DNA from: Prevotella sp. CAG:891
GTDB lineage: Bacteria; Bacteroidota; Bacteroidia; Bacteroidales; Bacteroidaceae
Reading direction: 5' to 3'
Length of the DNA: 8,333 nt
NCBI GenBank assembly: GCA_000437675.1
Contig: FR901777.1
Coordinates: 46,595-54,927 of the forward strand
Shown here one piece after another: positions 1 to 6,775 of the stretch. Within the stretch, counting starts at the first letter, position 1. The number at the start of each line of letters is the position of its first letter. The position numbers and the translations under genes were made by a program. The notes beneath the pieces are model-generated. The model was not told the origin of the DNA and ran no database searches. It saw only the letters and a list, made by a program, of their open reading frames with translations.

Positions 1-544
1 TGAACCGCTGTCGCAGCGATTGAATCAGTTGCATTTCGCTTTCAAAATCCAACGCTCCGATTTTCAGCTTCACACAGCGAAAACCTTTTTCAAGTTTTTC
101 TTCCATGCGGCTGCACATTTCGTCGAAATTGCCCATCCACACCAATCCGTTGATGGTTATTCCGCGTTCACCGCGTGTAAAAGCTGAAGGATAGAGGCGC
201 AGATAATCGCCCTGCAACGAACCTGCAGCCGAACGGAAAGCCGTTTGAAGTCCGAACAGCACGGAGGGATAAGAACGCCATTTTTCGCTATCGAGCTCTT
301 GCTTTTCCTGCACTTCTGCGCAGATTTGCAGCAAGCGCTGTTCGTATTGGCTGTCGTAATCGCAACTTAAATCGTGCAGCGGAGCGCATTCACCCAAACC
401 GGTAAAGCGCACCTGAGGGTCGGCTGAGGTAATAACTATATACCACACCTTTCGTTCGCGATATACTCCTCGCGATGTGCCTGCGGGCTGCTTGAATTGC
501 AAGGTTCGCGGAACTACCCGCAAAAGAAAAGGTAGAAATTTCAT
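1..544 (-). CDS. menC: o-succinylbenzoate synthase MenC, N-terminal 181 residues (runs off left edge)
   Basis: Translating the minus strand from the ATG at 544 gives an open frame with no stop to the window edge. It begins MKFLPFLLRVVPRTLQFKQPAGTS cut short here as MKFLPFLLRV. Seen: a GECAPL motif near residues 51-56, an INGLVWMG stretch near 132-139, and KLKIG near 160-164. These match the enolase-superfamily capping domain and the start of the (beta/alpha) barrel, where the K-x-K pair supplies the catalytic lysine. The family dehydrates SHCHC to o-succinylbenzoate in menaquinone synthesis in the cytoplasm. The metal-ligand Asp/Glu/Asp residues lie in the missing half. It is the fourth men gene in a co-directional run, 179 bp after menB, a gap filled by a 20-bp tandem array. 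No Shine-Dalgarno site is visible. The call is firm because motif and context agree; completeness cannot be judged. Confidence 0.93.
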   Translation of the reverse strand, partial: MKFLPFLLRVVPRTLQFKQPAGTSRGVYRERKVWYIVITSADPQVRFTGLGECAPLHDLSCDYDSQYEQRLLQICAEVQEKQELDSEKWRSYPSVLFGLQTAFRSAAGSLQGDYLRLYPSAFTRGERGITINGLVWMGNFDEMCSRMEEKLEKGFRCVKLKIGALDFESEMQLIQSLRQRF

Positions 545-560
545 AAATCGTTAGGCAATT

Positions 561-720
561 ATGTATTAGGACATGCAACTTTGTAATACAACTTGCAGTG
601 TTGCATCAAGCTATGCGGTGTTGCATCAAGCTATACAGAATTGCATCAAGCTATGCGGTGTTGCATCAGGGCTTGCAATGCTGTATCAGGGCATGCGGTG
701 TTGTATCTGAACAAATTGGG
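561..720. repeat. Tandem array of about eight 20-bp units between menB and menC
   Basis: Eight consecutive 20-bp blocks can be laid out from 561. The core blocks at 601, 621 and 641 share the first 14 bases (TTGCATCAAGCTAT), and the blocks at 601 and 641 are identical over all 20 bases (TTGCATCAAGCTATGCGGTG). Blocks at 661 and 681 are diverged but clearly related; those at 561, 581 and 701 are degenerate. Alternate blocks (601, 641, 681) end in GCGGTG, hinting at a 40-bp higher-order unit. Core units contain GCAT...ATGC half-sites six bases apart. Units abut without spacers, and 20 is not a multiple of three, so this is neither CRISPR nor protein repeat coding. The array lies in a stretch probably transcribed with the men genes and ends 4 bp from the menB stop. 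Function unknown. Confidence 0.85.
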
Positions 721-723
721 GAA

Positions 724-1539
724 TTAAGGCAGTTTGGGGAATTTTGAAAAATCGGGTTTACGTTTTTCCAAAAAGGCCTGTCCGCCTTCGTGTGCTTCGT
801 CAAGCATGTAGTAAAGCATGGTGGCGTCGCCGGCCAATTCCTGAATACCAGCCTGTCCGTCGAGTTCGGCATTAAGTCCGGCCTTGATCATACGCAGGGC
901 AAGGGGTGAGCGTTCCATCATGGTTTCGGCCCACTCTACCACTTCGTCTTCCAGTTTGTCGAAGGGAACCACCTTGTTGACCATACCCATACGTTCTGCT
1001 TCAGCTGCCGAATATTGGCGGCAGAGGAACCATATTTCGCGCGCTTTTTTCTGTCCTACGATACGTGCAAGGTACGATGCACCGAATCCGGCATCAAACG
1101 AACCTACCTTCGGACCGGTCTGACCGAAAATGGCATTTTCCGAAGCAATGGTAAGGTCGCACATCAGGTGAAGCACATGACCGCCGCCAATGGCAAAACC
1201 ATTAACCATGGCAATAACGGGTTTCGGGAGTGAACGGATTTGCTTTTGTACATCAAGCACGTTCAAGCGAGGCACACCGTCGCCACCAACATAACCTCCT
1301 CTACCCTTTACGTGCATATCGCCACCTGCGCAAAAGGCTTTGTCGCCGGCACCGGTCAGCACTACCACGCTGATGTGCTGTGCTTCGCGGCAGTAGCGGA
1401 AAGCATCGCTCATTTCAGCTACGGTAAGGGGAGTGAAGGCGTTGCGATAACGCGGACGGTTTATGGTGATACGGGCGATGCCGTTGTATTCGTCGAAGAG
1501 TATTTCCTCGTAGGTTTTAATGGTTGTCCAGTTTCTCAT
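724..1539 (-). CDS. menB: 1,4-dihydroxy-2-naphthoyl-CoA synthase MenB
   Basis: A 271-residue crotonase-fold enzyme that closes the second ring of menaquinone by converting o-succinylbenzoyl-CoA to DHNA-CoA. Seen: oxyanion-hole segment FCAGGD at 69-74, the second hole segment NGFAIGGGH around 113-121, the MenB signature QTGPKVGSFDAGFG at 140-153, AREIWFLCRQY at 166-176, and the C-terminal KRKPDFSKFPKLP tail. Length fits the family. A Gly after QT (QTG) is typical of the bicarbonate-dependent type I enzymes, as in E. coli, rather than the QTD of type II; that assignment is from family knowledge. The N-terminus MRNWTTIKTYEEILFDEYNG matches homologues, supporting the ATG at 1539. It lies 67 bp downstream of menD on the same strand, with no clear terminator or promoter between them, so co-transcription is likely. 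Confidence 0.97.
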   Translation of the reverse strand: MRNWTTIKTYEEILFDEYNGIARITINRPRYRNAFTPLTVAEMSDAFRYCREAQHISVVVLTGAGDKAFCAGGDMHVKGRGGYVGGDGVPRLNVLDVQKQIRSLPKPVIAMVNGFAIGGGHVLHLMCDLTIASENAIFGQTGPKVGSFDAGFGASYLARIVGQKKAREIWFLCRQYSAAEAERMGMVNKVVPFDKLEDEVVEWAETMMERSPLALRMIKAGLNAELDGQAGIQELAGDATMLYYMLDEAHEGGQAFLEKRKPDFSKFPKLP

Positions 1540-1606
1540 TATATAATAGGTATAATAATTCTGTTGAATTTGATATATTTAAAATGCCTGAAGTCGGTAT
1601 TGAAGC

Positions 1607-3229
1607 TTAATCTGCTAAAAACACTTCTATCAGTTGGGCTGTTTCTGCGTCTTCGTTCCACCAGCCTTGCAGCGCGTCGTTTAATTCTGACGAGGTATGC
1701 GCAGCTTGGTAGTCGATGCCGAATGTCTGTGCCACACCCTTGGCTGAATATACCCTACCTCCGGCAGCAATGTAAGCATCGCGGGCGGGCGAGTCGGCCA
1801 ATCCAGGCAAATGGTCGAAAATAGCACCATGTCCGTTGTTCAGCAGCAAAATGCGCAAGCCGGCGGGGAGTTCGACGTTCCAAAGGGCATTGGCATCGTA
1901 AAAGAAACTCAAATCGCCGATGACCACAATGTGCAGTCCCCACATACCGAGGGCATAGCCCACGGCTGCCGACAGCGAACCTTCAATGCCGTTGACACCG
2001 CGATTACAAAACACCGGCACATTGCCACTAAGCATCACCTGTTGTGCTGCACGCACGGCACTGCTGTTACCGAGGTGAAGGGTGTAATTCTGTGGGCGTG
2101 TGCGCAGTGCCTCGGCCAAATGGGCCACTGCGCCTTGCAATGTCAGCATAGGTTCGTTCAGACATTGGCCCAATAATTTTTGGCGCATGGCTGCTGCTTC
2201 GGCATCAAGTGCTTCGGCAGCGTTGCGCACAGCGATATGCTGTTTGGGTAATTCGTCGGCCAACTGCGCCAACACTTGCTTAGCCGGTGTTTCGATTTGG
2301 CAGGTAAGGTGGCAGAATGTATCGGGCAGACTTTCGTAGCCCACGCGTATGACCTGGCAGTCGGTTTGGCGCAGCCACTGCTTGAACCGTTTGTGTATGA
2401 AATGGCCGCCAATTTGCAATACGATATCGGGCGCAAAGCGTGGGTCACACAGGGTGTCGAAGGCATTCATGCGTTCGCTTCCGCCAACATCCGAAAGCAA
2501 TTCGGGCAGCACCAGCAACTGGTTGTTGCGGTTCAGTGCATCGACCTCGGTTCGCAAGTCACCGGCTTCATACTGTCCGATAATCAATGCCGGCAGTTTG
2601 GCTTTTGCCAATGTATTGACGACTTCGGGAGGAAAGGGGCGTGTGGCTTGCGGACGAAGTTTTGTTATTTTGCGTTCCTGAGGTAATTCCGGTGTGGTAA
2701 AGCGAAACATCGGTTCGGCTATGGGCACATTGATGTGTGCCGGACCTCCGCCGCCATCGGCCACAGAAAGCAGTGCGGCGTTGATTTCGCGGTTATTGAA
2801 CCATCGGTCTTCGTCGGTATGGGGTATCACCAGGTTGTGCGTGCTGCAATAGGGCTGTAAAGCCCCGTTTTGCGGCAAGGTTTGTCCGTCGAGTTGTTCA
2901 ATCCAGGGTGCAGGCCGGTCGGCCGAGATAACCAGCAGGGGCAAATGGCGATAAAAGGCTTCGGCCACTGCGGGTATGCAACCCAACAGGGCCGACCCTG
3001 AGGTGACGCAAACGGCTACGGTTTGTTCCGTGGCGAGCGTCAGTCCCAAGGCTACAAAGGCGGCACTGCGTTCATCCGTCACGGGATGCAACGTAAAACG
3101 CTCGCCTGCTTCGTGCAGATTATGTACGATAGTGGCATTGCGCGAACCCGGACACACCACCACGTGATGAATGCCATGGGCTATGAGCAATGCGGTGAGT
3201 TGATTAACTTGAGGAGTATGGCAGTACAA
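1607..3229 (-). CDS. menD: SEPHCHC synthase MenD (ThDP-dependent), TTG start
   Basis: A 540-residue thiamine-diphosphate enzyme that adds the succinic semialdehyde unit from 2-oxoglutarate to isochorismate, giving SEPHCHC, the first committed menaquinone step. Seen: VVCPGSRN at 24-31, catalytic-Glu segment TDERSAAF at 51-58 (E53), TSGSALL at 76-82, ISADRPAPWI at 101-110, GQTLPQ at 115-120, NRGVNGIEGSLS near 409-420, and the ThDP/metal motif GDLSFFYD near 438-445 followed by NNGHGAIF near 464-471. The start codon is TTG: codons upstream run back to a TAA at 3254-3256 with no ATG, and no Met codon occurs downstream before the essential PGSRN motif. The N-terminus MYCHTPQVNQL aligns with Bacteroidales MenD proteins that begin MY. 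It lies 52 bp after menF and 67 bp before menB, inside one men cluster. No Shine-Dalgarno site is obvious. Confidence 0.96.
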   Translation of the reverse strand: MYCHTPQVNQLTALLIAHGIHHVVVCPGSRNATIVHNLHEAGERFTLHPVTDERSAAFVALGLTLATEQTVAVCVTSGSALLGCIPAVAEAFYRHLPLLVISADRPAPWIEQLDGQTLPQNGALQPYCSTHNLVIPHTDEDRWFNNREINAALLSVADGGGGPAHINVPIAEPMFRFTTPELPQERKITKLRPQATRPFPPEVVNTLAKAKLPALIIGQYEAGDLRTEVDALNRNNQLLVLPELLSDVGGSERMNAFDTLCDPRFAPDIVLQIGGHFIHKRFKQWLRQTDCQVIRVGYESLPDTFCHLTCQIETPAKQVLAQLADELPKQHIAVRNAAEALDAEAAAMRQKLLGQCLNEPMLTLQGAVAHLAEALRTRPQNYTLHLGNSSAVRAAQQVMLSGNVPVFCNRGVNGIEGSLSAAVGYALGMWGLHIVVIGDLSFFYDANALWNVELPAGLRILLLNNGHGAIFDHLPGLADSPARDAYIAAGGRVYSAKGVAQTFGIDYQAAHTSSELNDALQGWWNEDAETAQLIEVFLAD

Positions 3230-3281
3230 GATGCTATGATTAAATGATTGAGGTTAGTGTTCGGCTGTGCACACCTGCCTG

Positions 3282-4424
3282 TCAAAACAGTTTGAGCATG
3301 GTTTGCAGTTTTCGCTGCGTTTCTTCCCACTCATCGTTTTCGTTGCTTCCCGGCATAATACCTCCTCCGGCATAAAGGGTGGCCGTTTGGGTGGTAAATT
3401 GCATGCAGCGCAACGAAACGTAAAGGTGGGTTTCGCCTTCGAGCAGCAGTGGTCCGCTAAACCCGGCATAATAATGGCGCGGCGAAGTTTCGTCAGCTAA
3501 AATGGCTTGGAAAGCTTCGGGACGGGGCAGTCCGCACACGGCCGGTGTGGGATGCAGTTTGGCCAAAAGTTGGGTCACTTGGCCGGGCTGTTCAAGGGTA
3601 AAACTGAAATCGGTGCAAAGGTGCTGTATGTTTCCGGTGTGCAGCGAATAAATGTCGGACTTGCGCACATCGACGGCTGTTTCCCGCAAATGGCGTTCGA
3701 CGAAGCGGCTCACAATGGCCTGTTCTTCTAGGTTTTTTTCGTTCCATTGTGGTTTTTCGCCTTCAACCCAGGGCAAGGTTCCGGCCAGTGCCACCGTTCC
3801 CCAGTCGTGCTGCCGGCGCTCGAGCAAAGGTTCGGGGGTTGCCACCAGCCAGGCGCCACTTTCCTTGGTCCACCAAAAAGCCACGAAACTATTAGGGCGG
3901 TAATGACAGGCTTTTTGAAAATAGCCACAAGCGGCCTCCATCAGCCGCATGAAATTTTCGTCACCGCTCACTTCGGTAGTTTCGTGTATGGGCAGTTGCA
4001 GGTTAAGTCTGCGCGAAAGTACCATTTTCTGCAGTTCGCCGTTCATGAGCCGGCGATGTGCCTGTTCAAAGCTGTGTGCATAATTTGCGCGTTGCGTTTT
4101 GGTATCGTCGGTATAGGTCTGCGCGGCGCAGTGTTGTGGCCATTCCAGCAGACACGTTATCTGGAAATCGGGTTCGACAAACTGGATTGGACAGGTTGGC
4201 GAAGGCTGAAACGGAGCTATCACATAGCCTCCCGTCAGCGGTATTTCGTCGATTTGCTGCAACACCCGTGGCTGTGATTCTTGCAGCAGAAGGGCAAAGC
4301 GGTTGCTATGGGGCTTGCGATACATCACCACAGCGCCCCAAGTGTTTTGCTTCTGCAGCAAATGCCAAATGGCGTGATTTATATTGTGATGACAGCCATT
4401 GCTATCTGCCGTAATGGGTTGCAT
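3282..4424 (-). CDS. menF: Isochorismate synthase MenF
   Basis: A 380-residue chorismate-binding-family enzyme that isomerises chorismate to isochorismate, the entry reaction of menaquinone synthesis. Seen: GELQKMVLSRR at 129-139 with K133 as the presumed base that activates water; ATPEPLLERR near 195-204; LAGTLPW near 213-219; CTDFSFTL at 270-277; the isochorismate-synthase signature HPTPAVCGLPR at 291-301; YAGFSGPL at 319-326; and YAGGGIMPGSNENDEWEETQRK near 351-372, which carries the acidic Mg2+ ligands. The short, variable N-terminal 120 residues are usual in Bacteroidales. Anthranilate or aminodeoxychorismate synthase is less likely given the lysine in KMVLSRR, the HPTPAVCG motif and the men context. 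It heads the men run, 52 bp before menD. The ATG at 4424 directly follows AAAGGA, too close to act as a normal ribosome binding site. Confidence 0.94.
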   Translation of the reverse strand: MQPITADSNGCHHNINHAIWHLLQKQNTWGAVVMYRKPHSNRFALLLQESQPRVLQQIDEIPLTGGYVIAPFQPSPTCPIQFVEPDFQITCLLEWPQHCAAQTYTDDTKTQRANYAHSFEQAHRRLMNGELQKMVLSRRLNLQLPIHETTEVSGDENFMRLMEAACGYFQKACHYRPNSFVAFWWTKESGAWLVATPEPLLERRQHDWGTVALAGTLPWVEGEKPQWNEKNLEEQAIVSRFVERHLRETAVDVRKSDIYSLHTGNIQHLCTDFSFTLEQPGQVTQLLAKLHPTPAVCGLPRPEAFQAILADETSPRHYYAGFSGPLLLEGETHLYVSLRCMQFTTQTATLYAGGGIMPGSNENDEWEETQRKLQTMLKLF

Positions 4425-4524
4425 TCCTTTGTTTTTATTTATATTATGGAAGGTTAGGGCAAATCCGGTTCAATTATTTCGTCATCAAACTGAACCATGC
4501 GCTCACCTTTTATGTTGTTCAACG

Positions 4525-4562
4525 CCCATATTCTTTTTCTGAAAATGAAAAAGGAAAATGGG
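4525..4562. other. Imperfect hairpin in the menF upstream region
   Basis: Within the 198-bp spacer between the permease and menF, CCCAT (4525-4529) pairs with ATGGG (4558-4562). Pairing continues inward through a C/T-rich arm against an A/G-rich arm, giving about 14 base pairs with one mismatch and one bulge around a 7-nt loop. On the minus strand it is not followed by a T run, so it is not a convincing terminator for the permease gene. It could instead be a leader structure for menF. On the plus strand it is followed by a TTTT run, but no plus-strand gene lies to its left. The AT-rich stem makes chance occurrence possible. Confidence 0.35.
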
Positions 4563-4567
4563 TTTTC

Positions 4568-4597
4568 CAAAATTCTTTTTTAGTAGATTTTCCCAAA
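4568..4597 (-). promoter_or_regulatory. Weak candidate Bacteroidota promoter for the men cluster
   Basis: Reading the minus strand, TTTG (4597-4594) is followed after 18 bases by GAATTTTG (4575-4568). This resembles the Bacteroidota sigma pattern of a -33 TTTG and a -7 TAnnTTTG with one mismatch. It would start transcription about 140 bp upstream of menF, so the leader would include the hairpin at 4525-4562 and a tiny open frame at 4498-4454. The match is not exact in an AT-rich spacer, and read-through from mazG and the permease gene is an equally good explanation for men expression. Confidence 0.25.
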
Positions 4598-4623
4598 TAA
4601 ATTCAGGGCATCTGCTCCACTTC

Positions 4624-5565
4624 TTAATGTGTTTGTTTCCGGCGATGGGGCTTCGGAGCAATCACTATGTAAAGCCCCGTCAAAATGGCTATGCCACCTA
4701 CCATCATCGAAACCGTAAGCCTTTCGTCGAGCACCAGATACGAGGCTATACACGTTACCAGCGGATTCAGATAAATGTAATTGGCCGTAACCAGGGCACC
4801 AATACGCTCGGTCACTTTGTTCCACACGGCATAACAGAGCAGCGAGGCTATCAGTCCCAGAAACAGCAGATTCCCCCAAACCACAGGGGTCGACAGCATT
4901 TGCCAGGGGATGGGGTCTTCAAACCATACCACGGGGGCAATGCTCAATATGCCGTAGCCAAATACCTTACGGGTCAGCGTCAGAGTGCCATACTTGCTGC
5001 CTAAAGGTTTGATAATCAACTGATAAAGCGACCACGAAATAGCAGCCATCAGCGCCAACACATTGCCCAGCAGCGGTGCTGAAGCCGTGCCATGCCCCAT
5101 GCTGCCGTAGGCCACGAAGGCCACTCCGACAAAGGCAATGACCGAACCAATCCAGAGTTTGGCACCGGCTTGCTTTTCTAAATGAGACAAACGGGCAAAC
5201 AGGGCAGTGATGAGTGGAGCAAGGCAAACGATGAGCGACACGTTGCCTGCCATGGCTTTTTGCAATGCGGTGTTTTCGGTCAAGAAATACACAGAACCGC
5301 CAGCCAAGCCTGCCACCACCATTTTCAGTTCGTCCTGCCAACTGCGACAAAACCACCGGCTACCGTTTGCGGAACCGTGGGTTGTCAAATGGTGTGTCCG
5401 TCTATTCTGTATACATTGTGCTGCGGCCATGCCTATGTATGCCATGGCAAAGCGCATAAAGAAGATGGCAGCCGGGGTTAATCCGTAGGTCAGCAGCATT
5501 TTGGTCGACACAAAGGTAGTGCCCCAAATGCTGATGGTGATAAAGGCCAAAAGGTGATAAATCAT
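4624..5565 (-). CDS. DMT-superfamily EamA-type inner-membrane permease
   Basis: A 313-residue very hydrophobic protein with about ten predicted membrane segments (approximately 4-24, 32-52, 80-98, 104-124, 135-154, 165-185, 200-216, 228-248, 260-280 and 286-303), forming the two EamA halves. Seen: the N-terminal segment containing IWGTTFVSTK, FFMRF in segment 2, TENTALQKAMAG after segment 3, AAISWSLYQLI at the start of the second half, and NPLVTCIASYLVLDERLT, the usual EamA ending before the last helix. The tail PKPHRRKQTH is basic and probably cytoplasmic. The loop between segments 2 and 3 (about residues 53-79) is long and polar for this family. Members export small metabolites such as amino acids, but the substrate cannot be inferred. 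It follows mazG by 17 bp and is probably co-transcribed with it. A direct role in menaquinone synthesis is not implied. Confidence 0.9.
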   Translation of the reverse strand: MIYHLLAFITISIWGTTFVSTKMLLTYGLTPAAIFFMRFAMAYIGMAAAQCIQNRRTHHLTTHGSANGSRWFCRSWQDELKMVVAGLAGGSVYFLTENTALQKAMAGNVSLIVCLAPLITALFARLSHLEKQAGAKLWIGSVIAFVGVAFVAYGSMGHGTASAPLLGNVLALMAAISWSLYQLIIKPLGSKYGTLTLTRKVFGYGILSIAPVVWFEDPIPWQMLSTPVVWGNLLFLGLIASLLCYAVWNKVTERIGALVTANYIYLNPLVTCIASYLVLDERLTVSMMVGGIAILTGLYIVIAPKPHRRKQTH

Positions 5566-5582
5566 GCGATCAGGATGGCGGG

Positions 5583-6377
5583 TTACAATTTTTTGGCTTC
5601 GTTCCAGATGGCATCCATTTCGGCCAGGCTCATGTCTGTAAGTTGGCGTCCCTGCTTCAGGGTGTGCTCTTCAAGGTAGTTGAAACGCTTGATAAACTTT
5701 TGATTCGTACGCTCCAACGCATTGTCGGGATTGATTTTATACAAGCGTGCGGCATTGATCAAGCTGAACATCACATCGCCGAACTCGGCCTCAGCCTTTT
5801 CTTTGTCCATATTGTCAACTTCGGCTTCGAATTCGCCAATTTCTTCTTTTACTTTTTCCCACACCTGTGAGCGTTCTTCCCAGTCAAAGCCCACATTGCG
5901 TGCCTTGTCCTGAATGCGATAGGCCTTGATGAGCGAGGGCAAAGCGGCGGGCACGCCTGAGAGCACGCTTTTGTTGCCATCTTTTTCCTTTTGTTTCAGC
6001 AGTTCCCACTGTTCGATTACTTGTTGTGCAGTTTCGGCCTTCGATTGTTCTTCGCCTTGGGGCGGAAACACGTGGGGATGGCGGAATATGAGTTTATCGC
6101 ATAATTGATTGCACACATCGGCCATATCGAACTGTTCTTTTTCTGAGCCGATTTTGGCATAAAAACACACATGCAGCAACACATCGCCCAATTCTTTACA
6201 AATGTTTTTGTCATCGTTGCGCATCAGTGCTTCGCAAAGTTCATAGGTTTCTTCGATGGTATTGGGGCGTAAACTTTCGTTGGTTTGTTTACGGTCCCAC
6301 GGACATTTTTCGCGCAGCTCGTCTAATACGTCGAGCAAACGTCCAAAAGCTTTCAGTTGTTCTTCGCGACTATTCAT
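5583..6377 (-). CDS. mazG: Nucleoside triphosphate pyrophosphohydrolase MazG
   Basis: A 264-residue protein with two all-alpha MazG domains, which hydrolyses (d)NTPs to NMP and pyrophosphate; it is a cytoplasmic house-cleaning enzyme. Seen: CPWDRKQTNESLRPNTIEETYEL at 25-47 (CPWDRKQTNES shown by position 25-35), giving the first EExxE metal site (E42, E43, E46), then KELGDVLLHV at 61-70 (E62, D65), FRHPHVF at 98-104, and a second domain with EEIGEFE around 178-184 and EFGDVMFSLINAARL at 198-212. Length is close to the full two-domain family form. The frame is open for 19 more codons upstream to 6434, but the family N-terminus corresponds to MNSREEQLKAFGRLLDVLDELR and the extension is not conserved in style, so I place the start at 6377. 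A TATCTTTT element lies two bases upstream of that ATG, suggesting a nearly leaderless mRNA. Confidence 0.95.
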   Translation of the reverse strand: MNSREEQLKAFGRLLDVLDELREKCPWDRKQTNESLRPNTIEETYELCEALMRNDDKNICKELGDVLLHVCFYAKIGSEKEQFDMADVCNQLCDKLIFRHPHVFPPQGEEQSKAETAQQVIEQWELLKQKEKDGNKSVLSGVPAALPSLIKAYRIQDKARNVGFDWEERSQVWEKVKEEIGEFEAEVDNMDKEKAEAEFGDVMFSLINAARLYKINPDNALERTNQKFIKRFNYLEEHTLKQGRQLTDMSLAEMDAIWNEAKKL

Positions 6378-6379
6378 GA

Positions 6380-6413
6380 AAAAGATAAATACTTTAAATA
6401 TTTGGCAGACAAA
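6380..6413 (-). promoter_or_regulatory. Candidate mazG promoter (near-leaderless)
   Basis: On the minus strand TTTG (6413-6410) is followed after 22 bases by TATCTTTT (6387-6380), which matches the Bacteroidota -7 pattern TAnnTTTG in all but the last base. The mazG ATG begins at 6377, two bases further on. Transcription from this element would start at or within a few bases of the start codon. The spacer is slightly longer than usual and the element is one base off consensus, so this is a candidate only. The remaining DNA from 6414 to 6546 shows nothing I can identify. Confidence 0.4.
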
Positions 6414-6546
6414 TGCTTTGGGAAATGCAGCCAAACTGCTACAAATTCATCCAAAACGCCTTTGCCTTCACAGTAAAACTTCATACCGGCTGAATATGTC
6501 ACAACGTAAATGCTGTTTTCCGATAATCAAACGGTGATGAAGTCAA

Positions 6547-6721
6547 AGAAGTTGTTTAAATTTTATTTCTGCTTTTGCTGAGCGTTATTTTAGCAGATTT
6601 TTCGGTGATGTTTTGAGGAGCACAGCGGGCTATGTACCGAAAGACATCGCAGAAAAAGACCGAAAACAAACGCTGAAAAAGCTAAAAAAAATACTTTCTG
6701 AATAAATTTCAAACAGCTTCT
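6547..6721. repeat. 175-bp nested imperfect palindrome in the mazG-rnz divergent region
   Basis: Three concentric pairs of arms and an apical hairpin share one centre near 6627-6634. The outer arms 6547-6567 and 6701-6721 match in 18 of 21 positions when one is reverse-complemented. The middle arms pair GCTTTT (6571-6576) with AAAAAGC (6676-6682) and AGCGTT (6581-6586) with AACGCT (6669-6674). The inner arms pair TTTTTC (6598-6603) with GAAAAA (6652-6657) and GATG (6607-6610) with CATC (6645-6648). The apex is GG..CACAG-CGGG-CTATG..CC at 6617-6638. TTTCGGT (6600-6606) can alternatively pair with ACCGAAA at 6636-6642 or 6660ff. No ORF of note runs through it. It looks like a dispersed palindromic element, a MITE-like remnant or a structured RNA. 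Copy number cannot be seen here. Confidence 0.6.
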
Positions 6722-6738
6722 AAATTCATTCATGCAAA

Positions 6739-6771
6739 TTTACGCTTTTATTATTGAATTGACTACCTTTG
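6739..6771 (+). promoter_or_regulatory. rnz promoter, TACCTTTG -7 element four bases before ATG
   Basis: TACCTTTG at 6764-6771 is an exact match to the Bacteroidota -7 consensus TAnnTTTG. A TTTA at 6739-6742, 21 bases further upstream, is a one-base variant of the -33 TTTG. The rnz ATG begins at 6776, only four bases after the element, so the transcript should start at or next to the start codon. Family alignment of the RNase Z N-terminus (MEKFEVHILGCGSALPT) supports that ATG as the real start. The -33 element is the weaker half of the prediction. Confidence 0.6.
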
Positions 6772-6775
6772 CGGT

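Noticed and set aside
561..720. Possible CRISPR array
   Set aside because: Units are 20 bp, adjoin each other without unique spacers and diverge along the array; there are no cas genes in the window.
1240..1824. 194-codon plus-strand ORF
   Set aside because: It lies antisense to the menB 5' end and menD 3' end, both strongly supported; the protein has no recognisable motif.
3747..4277. 176-codon plus-strand ORF
   Set aside because: It is entirely antisense to menF, whose motifs are complete; composition looks like a shadow frame.
3282..4424. Anthranilate or aminodeoxychorismate synthase instead of isochorismate synthase
   Set aside because: The catalytic lysine in KMVLSRR, the HPTPAVCGLPR signature and the menD/menB/menC neighbours all favour isochorismate synthase.
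4425..4430. AAAGGA before the menF ATG as a Shine-Dalgarno site
   Set aside because: It directly abuts the start codon, leaving no spacing for a functional site, and neighbouring genes lack such sites.
6378..6434. N-terminal extension of MazG (19 codons beginning MAAFPKAF)
   Set aside because: The family N-terminus matches the internal Met at 6377, and the candidate -7 element lies inside the extension.
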